Of a DNA stretch of 64,000 nucleotides, positions 55,188 through 63,915 are shown piece after piece. A program made the position numbers and the translations under genes. Numbering within the stretch: position 1 is the first letter of the stretch; the number at the start of each line of letters is the position of its first letter. The stretch spans positions 1,674,001 to 1,738,000 of the forward strand of contig NZ_CP059572.1 of NCBI RefSeq assembly GCF_019175365.1, written 5' to 3'. Below the pieces are notes generated by a model. The model was not told the DNA's origin, searched no databases, and worked only from the letters and a program-made list of their open reading frames with translations. This stretch comes from Actinomadura graeca. GTDB taxonomy: Bacteria > Actinomycetota > Actinomycetes > Streptosporangiales > Streptosporangiaceae.

Positions 55188-55754
55188 ATGGCGATCGAAT
55201 CGTTCATGGTCCCGCTCGGCTCTCCCGTGCCCCCGTTCCGGCTCCCGTCCGTGGCGGGCGGCACCGTCTCGGACGACGACCTGCGCGGGGCCCCGGCCCT
55301 GCTGGTGGTCTTCCTGTCCAACCACTGCCCGTACGTGCGCCGCATCGAGTCCGGCATCGGCGCCGTCACCGCCGAGTACGCCGCCAAGGGGGTGTCCACC
55401 GTCGCCATCGGCAGCAACGACACCGTCCGCTACCCCGACGACGACGCCGGCCACCTCCGTGAGCAGGCCGCGCGCGCGGGCTTCACCTTCCCCTACCTGC
55501 TGGACGAGACGCAGGAGACCGCCCGCGCCTACCGGGCGGCGTGCACGCCCGACTTCTTCCTGTACGACGGGGACCGGAGGCTGGCCTACCGGGGGGAGTT
55601 CGACGGCGCCCGCCCGAGGAACGACGTCCCCGTGGACGGCTCCTCCCTCCGCGCCGCCCTGGACCTGGTGCTCGCGGGCGAACCCGTCCCCGAGCCCCAC
55701 ACGCCCAGCCTCGGCTGCGGGATCAAGTGGAGGCCCGGCAACGAGCCGGCGTGA
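55188..55754 (+). CDS. Thioredoxin-fold redoxin (AhpC/TSA-like)
   Basis: A 188-aa thioredoxin-fold protein. The block VVFLSNHCPYVRRIESGIG contains a single Cys (NHCPYV) in the peroxidatic-like position, and a second Cys is at ACTPDFF; PLLDETQETARAYRAACTPD is typical of a widespread family annotated as thioredoxin family or redoxin proteins. It probably reduces peroxides or disulfides in the cytoplasm. ATG 55188 follows a gap shared with the divergent DUF1801 gene. Its stop abuts that of the next gene (TGATCA). Confidence 0.87.
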   Translation: MAIESFMVPLGSPVPPFRLPSVAGGTVSDDDLRGAPALLVVFLSNHCPYVRRIESGIGAVTAEYAAKGVSTVAIGSNDTVRYPDDDAGHLREQAARAGFTFPYLLDETQETARAYRAACTPDFFLYDGDRRLAYRGEFDGARPRNDVPVDGSSLRAALDLVLAGEPVPEPHTPSLGCGIKWRPGNEPA

Positions 55755-56123
55755 TCACGCCGGGGCGGCCTCGCCCGTCCTCGGCAGGGGGAGGGCGGCG
55801 GCGGCGCGCGGCCTGCGCTCGGCGGACGCCGCGAGCGCCTCGAGCAGCTCCGCCGGCCCGCCCTCCGCCCCGTCGTAGTGCCAGTGTCGGACGAGCGCCT
55901 CGCCCTCGGCGCCGGGGTCGAAGTGCCCCCGCGCGAAGCAGCCCGCGGCGGCCATGCGGACGATGACGCGCTCGCCGTCGTCGAGCTGCGTCGTGTAGAC
56001 CGCGGCGTCGATGAGGCCGATCGCGGCGCGGGCGTTGCGGCCGTCGTCGCCCGGGTCGGCCCGGTTGATCCGCCACTGCGCGTAGGGTCGCAGGTATTCC
56101 GCGATCATCCACGTTCTGAGCAC
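55755..56123 (-). CDS. Hypothetical protein
   Basis: A 122-aa acidic protein of unknown function: VLRTWMIAEYLRPYAQWRIN, then AAIGLIDAAVYTTQLDDGER and VRHWHYDGAEGGPAELLEAL. No known domain or membrane segment. GTG 56123 is preferred because GAGAGGAAC lies upstream; ATG 56108 or a longer start at 56219 is possible. It lies 107 bp downstream of the response regulator in the same direction and may be in that operon. Confidence 0.7.
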   Translation of the reverse strand: MLRTWMIAEYLRPYAQWRINRADPGDDGRNARAAIGLIDAAVYTTQLDDGERVIVRMAAAGCFARGHFDPGAEGEALVRHWHYDGAEGGPAELLEALAASAERRPRAAAALPLPRTGEAAPA

Positions 56124-56230
56124 GCCGCTGTTCCTCTCGGGGTCGCCTCCCCCCATCCTCGGAACGCCGCGGCCCGCGCGCCGCCGCTTTGACCGGGTCC
56201 TTGCCCCCGGCTGCCGCATGTTGACCGCGG

Positions 56231-56893
56231 TCAGGACGCCAGGCCGTGGTTGAAGGCGTAGGTGACGGCCTGGGCGCGGTCGCGCAGCCCCGCCTTGGCG
56301 AACAGGTTGTTGATGTGCGTCTTGACCGTCGCCTCGCCGATGAACAGGTCACCGGCGATCTCGGCGTTGGAGCGTCCCCGGGCGATCAGCGCGAGCACCT
56401 CGGCCTCGCGGCGGGTCAGGCCGTCGGGCAGCGTCCCGTCCTCCCTGCGGCGCACGGGCCGCTCACCGGCCGCGACCGCCTCGACCAGGCGGCGCTGGAC
56501 GGCGGGGTCCAGCTGCGCCGCTCCCCCGCGGACCGCCGCGACGGCACTCGCGATCTCCTCCGCGCCGGCGTCCTTGGTCAGGTAGCCGCGCGCCCCGGCC
56601 CGCAGCGCGGCGAAGATCGACTCGTCGTCGGCGTAGGTGGTGAGCACGACGACCTCCACACCCGGATGCTCCTGCCTGATCCGCCGGGTCGCCTCCACCC
56701 CGTCCACCCGCGGCATCCGCAGATCCATCAGGACGACGTCGGGACACACCTCGCCCACCAGGGCGAGGGCCTGCTCGCCGTCGCCCGCCGACCCGGCCAC
56801 CTCGATGCCGGGCAGCAGCTCCAGCAGGAGGACCAGGCCCTCGCGCACCACCGTCTGGTCGTCGACGACCAGGATCCTCGTCTTGTCGCTCAC
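56231..56893 (-). CDS. NarL/LuxR-family response regulator
   Basis: A 220-aa regulator. The receiver domain has D11/D12 and phosphoacceptor D57 (DVVLMDLRMPRVDG), with the conserved Lys in GYLTKDAG; the LuxR-type HTH starts at LTRREAEVLALIARGRSN. GTG 56893 follows CCGGAGGAG. It lies 37 bp after its kinase gene in the same operon. Confidence 0.95.
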   Translation of the reverse strand: MSDKTRILVVDDQTVVREGLVLLLELLPGIEVAGSAGDGEQALALVGEVCPDVVLMDLRMPRVDGVEATRRIRQEHPGVEVVVLTTYADDESIFAALRAGARGYLTKDAGAEEIASAVAAVRGGAAQLDPAVQRRLVEAVAAGERPVRRREDGTLPDGLTRREAEVLALIARGRSNAEIAGDLFIGEATVKTHINNLFAKAGLRDRAQAVTYAFNHGLAS

Positions 56894-56930
56894 AGCGTCC
56901 TGTCTCCTCCGGGGGTCCGGCCGGCCCGGG

Positions 56931-58130
56931 TCAGGCCGGTACCTGGAGCGACACGCGGAAACCCTTTCCGTCCGGGTTGTTCCGGGGGGTGTGGGGGGTC
57001 GTCCCCCCACAAGAAACCGGCCCGGTCTCCAGGGTCCCATCGATCAGTTCGGCCCGCTCACGCATGCCCACCAGGCCGTATCCGCCGCCGCCCAGATCCA
57101 GGGTCGGTTCGGTGCCGCCGGTGTCGGTCACTTCGAGTTCCACCTTGCCGTTCAGGTAACGCAACACCACATGTGCGCGCGCGCCGGGCGCGTGCTTGCG
57201 GATGTTGGTGAGCGCCTCCTGCGCGGTGCGCACCACCGCGAGCCCGGCCTGCGGGGACAGCTCCCGCGGCGTGCCCGCCACATGCACATCGCAGGGGCGG
57301 CCCGTGCTCGCGTGGAACTCCTCGGCCAGCTCCGCGATGACCTCTTGCGGCTCGGGGATCTCGCCCCGGAGCGTGGCGAGCGACCGCCGGGTCTCCTCCA
57401 GCCCGGATCTGGCCAGGTCCCGCGCCCGTTCCACCCGGTCCAGCGCCTGGACCCGGTCGCCGTCCCGGGACAGCAGCAGCCGCGCGCCCTCCAGGTGGAC
57501 GATCTGCGCCGACAGCGAATGCGCGAGGATGTCGTGGATTTCCCGCGCGATGTGGGACCGCTCCGCCAGCACGGCGTTCGCGGCCTCCGCTCTCCGCGTC
57601 GCCTCCTGCGCCGCGGCCGCCTGCCGGCTCGCGAGGGCGCCCAGCGACAGGCCGCCGAACGCGGCCATCAGCCCGGCATCGGCGCCGCCCGTCCGGAACA
57701 GCTCGCCGAGGACGCCCACCGCGCCGATGATGAGCAGGCTCGTGCCGATCGCCCAGGGCAGCGGCAGGCGCACCATCAGCGCCCAGAGCGGCACCATGGC
57801 GAAGAAGACCCCGGAATGGGGCGCGACCGCGTACAGCGCGAGCGACATGACCACCCCCGCCAGCAGCAGGGCGATGCCCTGCCTCCGCCAGGGGGACTCC
57901 TTCCCGCGTCCGATCCACAGGCCCGCCACGACCAGGCCGGACATGCTCACGGTGAGCACGACGACGGCCAGGCCCGCCCCGTGGAGGGCCGGTGCGGGCG
58001 TGTCCTGGAACAGGCTGCGGACGTAGGCGGCCAGCCCCCACAGGGGCAGGGCGCCGAAGACGAGGATCTTGGTGACCCATTCGCCGATGAGTCCCGCGCG
58101 GGTGGTCACGGCGCGGCCGCACGGGTTCAC
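56931..58130 (-). CDS. NarL-type sensor histidine kinase
   Basis: A 399-aa membrane kinase with about six hydrophobic segments in the first 170 residues (VFGALPLWGLAAYV, GLAVVVLTVSMSGLVVAGLW, GIALLLAGVVMSLALYAV and others). The H box is ERSHIAREIHDILAHSLSA, and the HATPase_c domain ends the protein (EALTNIRKHAPGARAHV, GGGYGLVGMRERAEL). GTG 58130 overlaps the stop of a possible 33-aa frame as GTGA, which supports this start. Third NarL-type pair of the window. Confidence 0.92.
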   Translation of the reverse strand: MNPCGRAVTTRAGLIGEWVTKILVFGALPLWGLAAYVRSLFQDTPAPALHGAGLAVVVLTVSMSGLVVAGLWIGRGKESPWRRQGIALLLAGVVMSLALYAVAPHSGVFFAMVPLWALMVRLPLPWAIGTSLLIIGAVGVLGELFRTGGADAGLMAAFGGLSLGALASRQAAAAQEATRRAEAANAVLAERSHIAREIHDILAHSLSAQIVHLEGARLLLSRDGDRVQALDRVERARDLARSGLEETRRSLATLRGEIPEPQEVIAELAEEFHASTGRPCDVHVAGTPRELSPQAGLAVVRTAQEALTNIRKHAPGARAHVVLRYLNGKVELEVTDTGGTEPTLDLGGGGYGLVGMRERAELIDGTLETGPVSCGGTTPHTPRNNPDGKGFRVSLQVPA

Positions 58131-58228
58131 GGCAGGCGACCTGCCGGTCCGGCGCCGATGGCGGGCACCGGTGCCCGGCCCGCGGCGGCGCGGGCCGGGC
58201 CGGTGGGCGGCACGTCCAGCGTGTTCAT
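58127..58228 (-). CDS. Possible 33-aa protein coupled to the kinase gene
   Basis: ATG 58228, with GTTGAGGG just upstream, opens a frame (MNTLDVPPTGPARAAAG, then RAPVPAIGAGPAGRLP) whose TGA overlaps the kinase GTG. The Ala/Pro/Gly-rich product has no recognised feature. It may serve only to bring ribosomes to the kinase start. Coding is uncertain. Confidence 0.4.
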   Translation of the reverse strand: MNTLDVPPTGPARAAAGRAPVPAIGAGPAGRLP

Positions 58229-58348
58229 GCCCTCAACGTTATGGGACGGCGCGCGTGCCGGACATCGGAGCGGGGTTGGACCGCGGTCTCCACCACCGGG
58301 TGGAGACCCGTCCGGGCTTCGGGTGCGCAGGCCCACCGGCGGGCCGGG

Positions 58349-60439
58349 TCAGACGTCGATGCGCTCGGCGTCGAGCTCGGAGGCGCCCGCGGTGATGAAC
58401 TCGCGGCGGGGTGCCACCTCGCTGCCCATGAGCAGCTCGAAGATCTTGGCGGCGTCCTCGGCGTCCTCGATGCGGATGCGCCGCAGGATGCGGTGGCGCG
58501 GGTCCATCGTGGTCTCGGCCAGCTGGTCGGCGTCCATCTCGCCGAGGCCCTTGTAGCGCTGGACGGGCTCCTTCCAGCGCTGGCCCTTGCGCTCGAACTC
58601 GACCAGCTTGCGGGTCAGCTCGCCGTCGCTGTAGCAGTAGACGTACTTGTCGAGGCCCTTCTTCGGCTTGACCAGCTCGATGCGGTGCAGCGGCGGGACG
58701 GCCGTGAACACCCGGCCCGCCTCCAGCATCGGCCGCATGTAGCGGTAGAGGAGGGTGAGCAGCAGGCAGCGGATGTGCGAGCCGTCGACGTCGGCGTCCG
58801 CCATCAGGATGAGCCGTCCGTAGCGGGAGGAGTCGAGGTCGAACGTGCGGCCCGACCCGGCCCCGATCACCTGGATGATCGCGGCGCACTCGGTGTTCTT
58901 GAGCATGTCGGCGACGGACGCCTTCTGCACGTTGAGGATCTTGCCGCGGATCGGCAGCAGGGCCTGGAACTCGGAGTTGCGGGCGAGCTTGGCGGTGCCG
59001 AGCGCGGAGTCCCCCTCGACGATGAACAGCTCGCTGCGGTCGTCGGCGGTGCGGCAGTCGACGAGCTTGGCGGGCAGCGCGGAGTTCTCCAGGGCGTTCT
59101 TGCGGCGCTGGTTGTCACGCTGGGTACGGGCGGCGATGCGGGTCCTGGCCGCGCCCACGACCTTCTCCAGGACGGCGCGCAGCGGCTGCTTCTGGCCGCG
59201 CGGCGGGTTCTCGAACACCGCCCTCAGCTCGCGCGTCACCACCTGGGAGACGATCCGGGTGGCCGCGGAGGTGCCGAGGATCTCCTTGGTCTGCCCCTCG
59301 AACTGCGGCTCGGGCAGCCGGACCGTCACCACGCTGGTGAGGCCCTCCAGGACGTCCTCCTTGATGACGTCCTCGTCGCCGTTCTTCAGCAGCTTCACCG
59401 CGCGCAGCTGCTCGTTGATCACCTTGAGCACGGCGCGGTCGAAGCCGCGCACATGCGTGCCGCCCTTCGGGGTGGCGATCACGTTCACGAACGACTTGGT
59501 GATCGTGTCGTACCCGGTGCCCCAGCGCAGCGCGATGTCGACCTCGAGGTCGCGTTCCACGTCGGTGGGCGTGAGGTGGCCCTGCTCGTCCAGCACGGGG
59601 ACGGTCTCGGTGAAGTGGCCGCGCCCCTGGAGCCGCAGGACGTCCACGATCGGGGCGTCCTTGGCGAGGTAGGTGCAGAACTCGCCGATGCCGCCGTCGA
59701 ACCGGAACGTCGCCTCGGTGACCTCCTCGCCGCGCTCGTCGCGGACGTCGATGGTCAGCCCCGGGATCAGGAACGCGGTCTGGCGCATGCGGTCCATGAC
59801 GAGCGACTGCTCGACCGTCGCGTCCTTCAGGAAGATCTGCAGATCCGGCCAGAAGCGGACGCGGGTGCCGGTGACCTTCTTGGCGACCTTGCGGATCTGC
59901 CGGAGGCCGGACTTCTTCTTGAACCGGGCGTTCGGGCGGCCCTCGTCGGCGAACTCGCCGGGCAGCCCGCGCCGGAAGCTGATGGCGTGGGTGTGGCCCT
60001 CGCGGTCGACCTCGACGTCGAGCCGGGCGGACAGCGCGTTGACCACGGACGCGCCGACGCCGTGCAGGCCGCCCGAGGCCGTGTAGGACACGCCGCCGAA
60101 CTTGCCGCCCGCGTGCAGCCTGGTCATGACCAGCTCCACGCCGGGCAGGCCCGTCTTGGGCTCCAGGTCGACCGGGATGCCGCGGCCGTTGTCGCCCACC
60201 TCGAACGATCCGTCGGGGTGCATCGTCACGCTGATGTGGGTGCAGTAGCCCGCGAGGGCCTCGTCGACGCAGTTGTCGACGATCTCCCACAGGCAGTGTG
60301 CGAGGCCCCGGCTGTCGGTCGACCCGATGTACATGCCGGGTCGCTTCCGCACGGCCTCCAGCCCTTCCAGCACCGAAAGGTGCCGGGCGGAGTAGCCGTG
60401 CGGGTCGTCGGTGGTCGCTTCGGCGGTCGCGGCGGTCAA
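58349..60439 (-). CDS. parE: DNA topoisomerase IV subunit B
   Basis: A 696-aa GHKL-type topoisomerase subunit. The ATP site is WEIVDNCVDEALAG and VGDNGRGIPVDLE; the TOPRIM domain has VEGDSALGTAKLARN and ADADVDGSHIRCLLLTL, and the end is GLGEMDADQLAETTMD. The EGDSALGTAK variant, where GyrB has GGSAK, and the neighbouring DUF7455 gene favour ParE. No ATG or GTG fits the family start; TTG 60439, preceded by GAGGAG, is chosen. It pairs with the parC product. Confidence 0.9.
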   Translation of the reverse strand: MTAATAEATTDDPHGYSARHLSVLEGLEAVRKRPGMYIGSTDSRGLAHCLWEIVDNCVDEALAGYCTHISVTMHPDGSFEVGDNGRGIPVDLEPKTGLPGVELVMTRLHAGGKFGGVSYTASGGLHGVGASVVNALSARLDVEVDREGHTHAISFRRGLPGEFADEGRPNARFKKKSGLRQIRKVAKKVTGTRVRFWPDLQIFLKDATVEQSLVMDRMRQTAFLIPGLTIDVRDERGEEVTEATFRFDGGIGEFCTYLAKDAPIVDVLRLQGRGHFTETVPVLDEQGHLTPTDVERDLEVDIALRWGTGYDTITKSFVNVIATPKGGTHVRGFDRAVLKVINEQLRAVKLLKNGDEDVIKEDVLEGLTSVVTVRLPEPQFEGQTKEILGTSAATRIVSQVVTRELRAVFENPPRGQKQPLRAVLEKVVGAARTRIAARTQRDNQRRKNALENSALPAKLVDCRTADDRSELFIVEGDSALGTAKLARNSEFQALLPIRGKILNVQKASVADMLKNTECAAIIQVIGAGSGRTFDLDSSRYGRLILMADADVDGSHIRCLLLTLLYRYMRPMLEAGRVFTAVPPLHRIELVKPKKGLDKYVYCYSDGELTRKLVEFERKGQRWKEPVQRYKGLGEMDADQLAETTMDPRHRILRRIRIEDAEDAAKIFELLMGSEVAPRREFITAGASELDAERIDV

Positions 60440-60608
60440 CTGCGTGTGCTCCTCGGGGGTAGGACATTCGGGAGCAGGGTACCCCCGGGCGCCGACAAAG
60501 CATCGGCAGGCTCGCCGCCCCGGTCGTCCCGGCACCGGCGGGTGGAGTCCCGAACGTCCACCTCCGGGTGGGTGTCTGACGGTTCGTTCGTTCCCTAGCC
60601 TCCTCCCC

Positions 60609-61511
60609 ATGGCACAAACGATCGAGGTCGGGGACCTCCGCAAGCGATATGGGGACGTCCAGGCGGTGGACGGGGTGACCTTCGGGGTCGGCGAGGGCGA
60701 GTTCTTCGGGATCCTCGGGCCCAACGGTGCCGGCAAGACCACGACCCTGGAGATCATCGAGGGGCTCCGGGAGGCCGATTCCGGCGAGGTGTCGGTCCTC
60801 GGGATGCCGCCCTGGCCGCGCAACCCGGGACTGCTGCCCAGGATCGGAGTCCAGTTGCAGGCGTCGTCGTTCTTCGAGCGGCTGACCGCGCGGGAGCAGC
60901 TGCGGACCTTCGGATCCCTCTACGGCGTCCCCGCCAGGCGCGCCGACGCGATGCTGGAGACCGTCGGGCTGTCCGACAAGGCCGACGTCCGGGTCGAGCG
61001 GCTCTCGGGCGGCCAGGCGCAGCGTCTGTCGATCGCGTGCGCGCTCGTCCACGACCCGGAGCTGGTCTTCCTGGACGAGCCGACCGCCGCGCTCGACCCG
61101 CAGGCGCGCCGGAACCTGTGGGACGTCCTGAAGGAGATCAACACCGGGGGCCGCACGATCGTGCTCACCACGCACTACATGGACGAGGCGGAGATCCTCT
61201 GCGACCGCGTCGCGATCATGGACGCGGGCCGGGTGCTGCGGCTCGGCCCCCCGGCGGCGCTGGTGCGCGGCCTGGACGCGCCGTCCCGGATCAGCGTGGC
61301 CAGCGGCGTCCTCGCGCTGGACGCGGCGCGGGCGCTGCCCGCCGCCGACGAGGCCGCCGACGACGGCGTGTCGCTGACGATCTCCACCCGGGACCCCTCG
61401 GCCGTCGTCGCGGCGATGGCCGCCCAGGACGCCCTGGACGGCGTCCGGATCCGCGGCGCCACCCTGGAGGACGTCTTCCTGGACCTGACGGGACGGGAGT
61501 ACCGGGCATGA
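60609..61511 (+). CDS. ABC exporter ATPase, drug-type
   Basis: A 300-aa ATPase with Walker A GPNGAGKTTTLE (K43), signature RLSGGQAQRLSIACALV, Walker B LVFLDEPTAALDP and switch His in TTHYMDEAE. A C-terminal ~80-residue extension follows, typical of DrrA/CcmA-like exporters. ATG 60609 has no Shine-Dalgarno sequence; CCTAGCCTCC just before it may contain a -10 element, so the mRNA could be nearly leaderless. It overlaps the permease gene as ATGA. Substrate: lipid, antibiotic or other hydrophobic compound, not known. Confidence 0.93.
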   Translation: MAQTIEVGDLRKRYGDVQAVDGVTFGVGEGEFFGILGPNGAGKTTTLEIIEGLREADSGEVSVLGMPPWPRNPGLLPRIGVQLQASSFFERLTAREQLRTFGSLYGVPARRADAMLETVGLSDKADVRVERLSGGQAQRLSIACALVHDPELVFLDEPTAALDPQARRNLWDVLKEINTGGRTIVLTTHYMDEAEILCDRVAIMDAGRVLRLGPPAALVRGLDAPSRISVASGVLALDAARALPAADEAADDGVSLTISTRDPSAVVAAMAAQDALDGVRIRGATLEDVFLDLTGREYRA

Positions 61512-62581
61512 GCACGTTCGAGAGCTTCACGAGCCTGTCGCGGGCCATGTTCCTCGGCTTCCGCCGCGACCGCGGCGCGCTGTTCTTCACGATCCTCTTC
61601 CCGCTCATGTTCCTGGTGATCTTCGGCGGGGTGTTCGGGCACCGGTCGACGCCCAAGGTCACGGTGCTGGAGGTCGGGCGGGTGGCCGTCCTGGACCAGG
61701 CCGTGGCGCACGACCCCGCGTCGCTGGGCAAGGTCATGAAGGTCACGAGGTCAACGGACCGGGCGGCGGCGCTGCGCAAGGTCGAGAAGGGCGACGCGGA
61801 CGCGGCCGTGGAGCAGCGGGGCGGCGAGCTGGTCGTCCACTACTCGGCCGCCGACCAGGTCAAGTCGGGGACGGTGCGGGGCCTGATGGACTCGATGGTC
61901 CAGTCGGCGAACCTCGCCGCGTCCGGGAAGCCCCCGGCCTACAGGATGAGCGCGCAGCAGGTGGAGGACGACTCGCTCAACGCGATCCAGTTCTTCACCC
62001 CGAGCCTGCTCGGCTGGGCGCTGGCCTCGGCGGGGGTGTTCGGGGCCTCGCAGACGCTCGTGACGTGGCGGACCAAGGGCATCCTGCGGCGCCTCCAGCT
62101 CTCCCCCGCGCCGATCCCCACGGTGTTCGGGGCCCGTGTCGCGGTCAGCCTGGCCGTCGCGCTCGTTCAGTTCGCGCTGTTCGTCGCGGTGGCCCAGCTC
62201 CCGATGTTCGGGCTGAGGCTCGGGCACGCGTGGTGGATGGCGGTCCCGATGGTGATGTCCGGCTGCCTCGCATTCCTGTCGATCGGGATGCTGATCGGCG
62301 CGTGGGCCAAGACGCAGGAGACGGCCCAGGCGGTGACGCAGCTCGTGGTCCTGCCGATGGCCTTCCTGGGCGGCTCGTTCTTCCCTCTGGACGACGCGCC
62401 CGCCTGGCTGAAGGCCGTCTCGTACGTCTTCCCACTGCGGTATCTCAACGAGGGGATGCTGAACGTGATGGGACGCGGGCTCGGCCCCATGTCCGCGTTG
62501 CCGCAGATCGGGATACTGCTGGGCGTGGCGGTCGTCGGGGCCCTGATCGCCAGGCGTCTGTTCCGCTGGGACACCGCCTGA
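61508..62581 (+). CDS. ABC-2 type exporter permease
   Basis: A 357-aa permease. One N-terminal membrane segment (GALFFTILFPLMFLVIFGGV) is followed by a large outer loop of about 130 residues and five or six C-terminal segments (LGWALASAGVFGASQTLV, AVSLAVALVQFALFVAVAQL, and others), the ABC-2 fold. LVVLPMAFLGGSFFPLDDAP is a family signature. ATG 61508 overlaps the ATPase stop. The two form one exporter. Confidence 0.93.
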   Translation: MSTFESFTSLSRAMFLGFRRDRGALFFTILFPLMFLVIFGGVFGHRSTPKVTVLEVGRVAVLDQAVAHDPASLGKVMKVTRSTDRAAALRKVEKGDADAAVEQRGGELVVHYSAADQVKSGTVRGLMDSMVQSANLAASGKPPAYRMSAQQVEDDSLNAIQFFTPSLLGWALASAGVFGASQTLVTWRTKGILRRLQLSPAPIPTVFGARVAVSLAVALVQFALFVAVAQLPMFGLRLGHAWWMAVPMVMSGCLAFLSIGMLIGAWAKTQETAQAVTQLVVLPMAFLGGSFFPLDDAPAWLKAVSYVFPLRYLNEGMLNVMGRGLGPMSALPQIGILLGVAVVGALIARRLFRWDTA

Positions 62582-62582
62582 T

Positions 62583-62596
62583 GTGACCTCGGTCAC
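62583..62596. promoter_or_regulatory. GTGA-N6-TCAC palindrome upstream of DUF7455
   Basis: GTGACCTCGGTCAC, a perfect 6-bp inverted repeat with TC centre, lies two bases after the permease stop and 105 bp before the DUF7455 start. It fits the Crp/GlxR half-site spacing. Function is inferred from form only. Confidence 0.35.
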
Positions 62597-62700
62597 TAAT
62601 TGGACCATTCTGCTGTGGGCGTACGAAGAAACAGGTTGGGAACGTCCACGTCGGGTTAGATGTTCTCCTAAGTACCGACCCCGAGCATGAGGAAGGTGCC

Positions 62701-62931
62701 GTGACTGGAGCCCTTGCCCCAACCAAGCCGTTGACCGTCGCCGACCGTTGCGACCGCTGCGGCGCCCAGGCCTACGTCCGTGCAGTCCTTGTAGGCGGCG
62801 GCGACCTTCTGTTCTGCGCCCACCACGGACGCAGGTACGCGGAGGCCCTGCGCGCCAACGGGGCCGACATTCAGGACGAGACCGACAGGCTCAACGAAAC
62901 CCCGGCAACCGCTTCGGACGACGAGCGGTAG
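62701..62931 (+). CDS. DUF7455 family zinc-ribbon-like small protein
   Basis: A 76-aa protein of DUF7455. CDRCG near residue 18 and CAHHGRRY near residue 39 make a likely single zinc-binding site (Cys2 with Cys/His). GAGGAAGG precedes GTG 62701. In Streptomyces the same gene lies between parE and hrdB, which supports the identity of the neighbours here. Role unknown; association with transcription is a guess from that position. Confidence 0.9.
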   Translation: MTGALAPTKPLTVADRCDRCGAQAYVRAVLVGGGDLLFCAHHGRRYAEALRANGADIQDETDRLNETPATASDDER

Positions 62932-63082
62932 GCGTCGAAATAGAAGCACCCCCGCACGGCGGTCACCCGACGGTGACCGCCGTTCGCATTCCACTCCGGG
63001 CCCCCTCTTCAAGGAGCCAATTGACCGCCACTTCACACTGTAATAAAAGGATCACAGAATGTAGCGGATGATATCCGCCCCG

Positions 63083-63096
63083 GTGACCGGGATCAC
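63083..63096. promoter_or_regulatory. GTGA-N6-TCAC motif upstream of yaaA
   Basis: GTGACCGGGATCAC lies 76 bp before the yaaA start and has the same half-sites and spacing as the motif at 62583. A second inverted repeat, GCGGAT-GAT-ATCCGC, stands just before it at 63064-63078. Both lie in the gap 62932-63171, where no gene is seen. Confidence 0.4.
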
Positions 63097-63171
63097 GTGA
63101 CATCCTGCGTTCGCGCCGGGTGGTGACGGTCTTCACCCCCCGGTCACCCACCAGCGCGTCTGAGAGGGACT

Positions 63172-63915
63172 GTGCACATCCTGCTTCCGCCGTCGGAGAA
63201 GAAGGCGGCCACCGGGGACGGGCCTCCCCTCGACCTGGCGTCGCTGAGCTTCCCCGGGCTGACCCCCGTCCGCAAGCGCGTCCTGGCGGCCCTGCGCAAG
63301 GTGTGCAGGCGCACCGACGCGCCGGAACTGCTCGGGCTCCCCGCCGGTCAGGCGGACGAGACCCTGGCCCGCAACAGGGCGCTGCATGAGGCGCCGACCC
63401 TGCCCGCCGCGCGCCTCTACACGGGCGTGCTGTACGACAACCTGGACCTGCCGGACCTGGACGCCCGGGCCGCCGCCGAGCAGATCATCGTCTTCTCCGG
63501 CCTGTGGGGGGCGCTGAGGCTCACCGACCGCATTCCGCCGTACCGGCTGGCCATGGCGGTGTCACTTCCCCGCCAGGGCCGCCTGGGCGCCCTCTGGCGC
63601 CCCGTGATGCGGGACGCCCTGCGGCTGGACGGGGGGCTGGTCGTCGACATGCGTTCGGGGCCGTACGCGTCGGTCTGGAAGGCTCCGGAGCCCGCCGTGG
63701 CGGTGCGGGTGTTCCGTGAGCAGATCGTCGCCGGCGTGGCCAAGCGGACCGTGGTCAGCCACATGGCCAAGGCGACGCGCGGCCGGATCGCGCACGACCT
63801 GATCAAGTCCGGTGCCGAGCCGCGCACCCCCGACGAGCTGCTCAAGACCGTCGCGGGCCTCGGTCACACGGTCGAGTTGAACGGCACGAACCTGGACGTC
63901 GTCCTGCACACCTGA
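63172..63915 (+). CDS. yaaA: YaaA-family peroxide stress protein
   Basis: A 247-aa protein of the YaaA (DUF328) family, which in E. coli lowers free iron and protects DNA during peroxide stress. The conserved opening HILLPPSEKKA is present, and TLPAARLYTGVLYDNLD, IVFSGLWGALRLTDRIPPYR and MRSGPYASVWK follow. GTG 63172 has GAGAGGGAC upstream. A short GC-rich palindrome (63918-63931) follows the stop. Length is normal for the family. Confidence 0.92.
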   Translation: MHILLPPSEKKAATGDGPPLDLASLSFPGLTPVRKRVLAALRKVCRRTDAPELLGLPAGQADETLARNRALHEAPTLPAARLYTGVLYDNLDLPDLDARAAAEQIIVFSGLWGALRLTDRIPPYRLAMAVSLPRQGRLGALWRPVMRDALRLDGGLVVDMRSGPYASVWKAPEPAVAVRVFREQIVAGVAKRTVVSHMAKATRGRIAHDLIKSGAEPRTPDELLKTVAGLGHTVELNGTNLDVVLHT

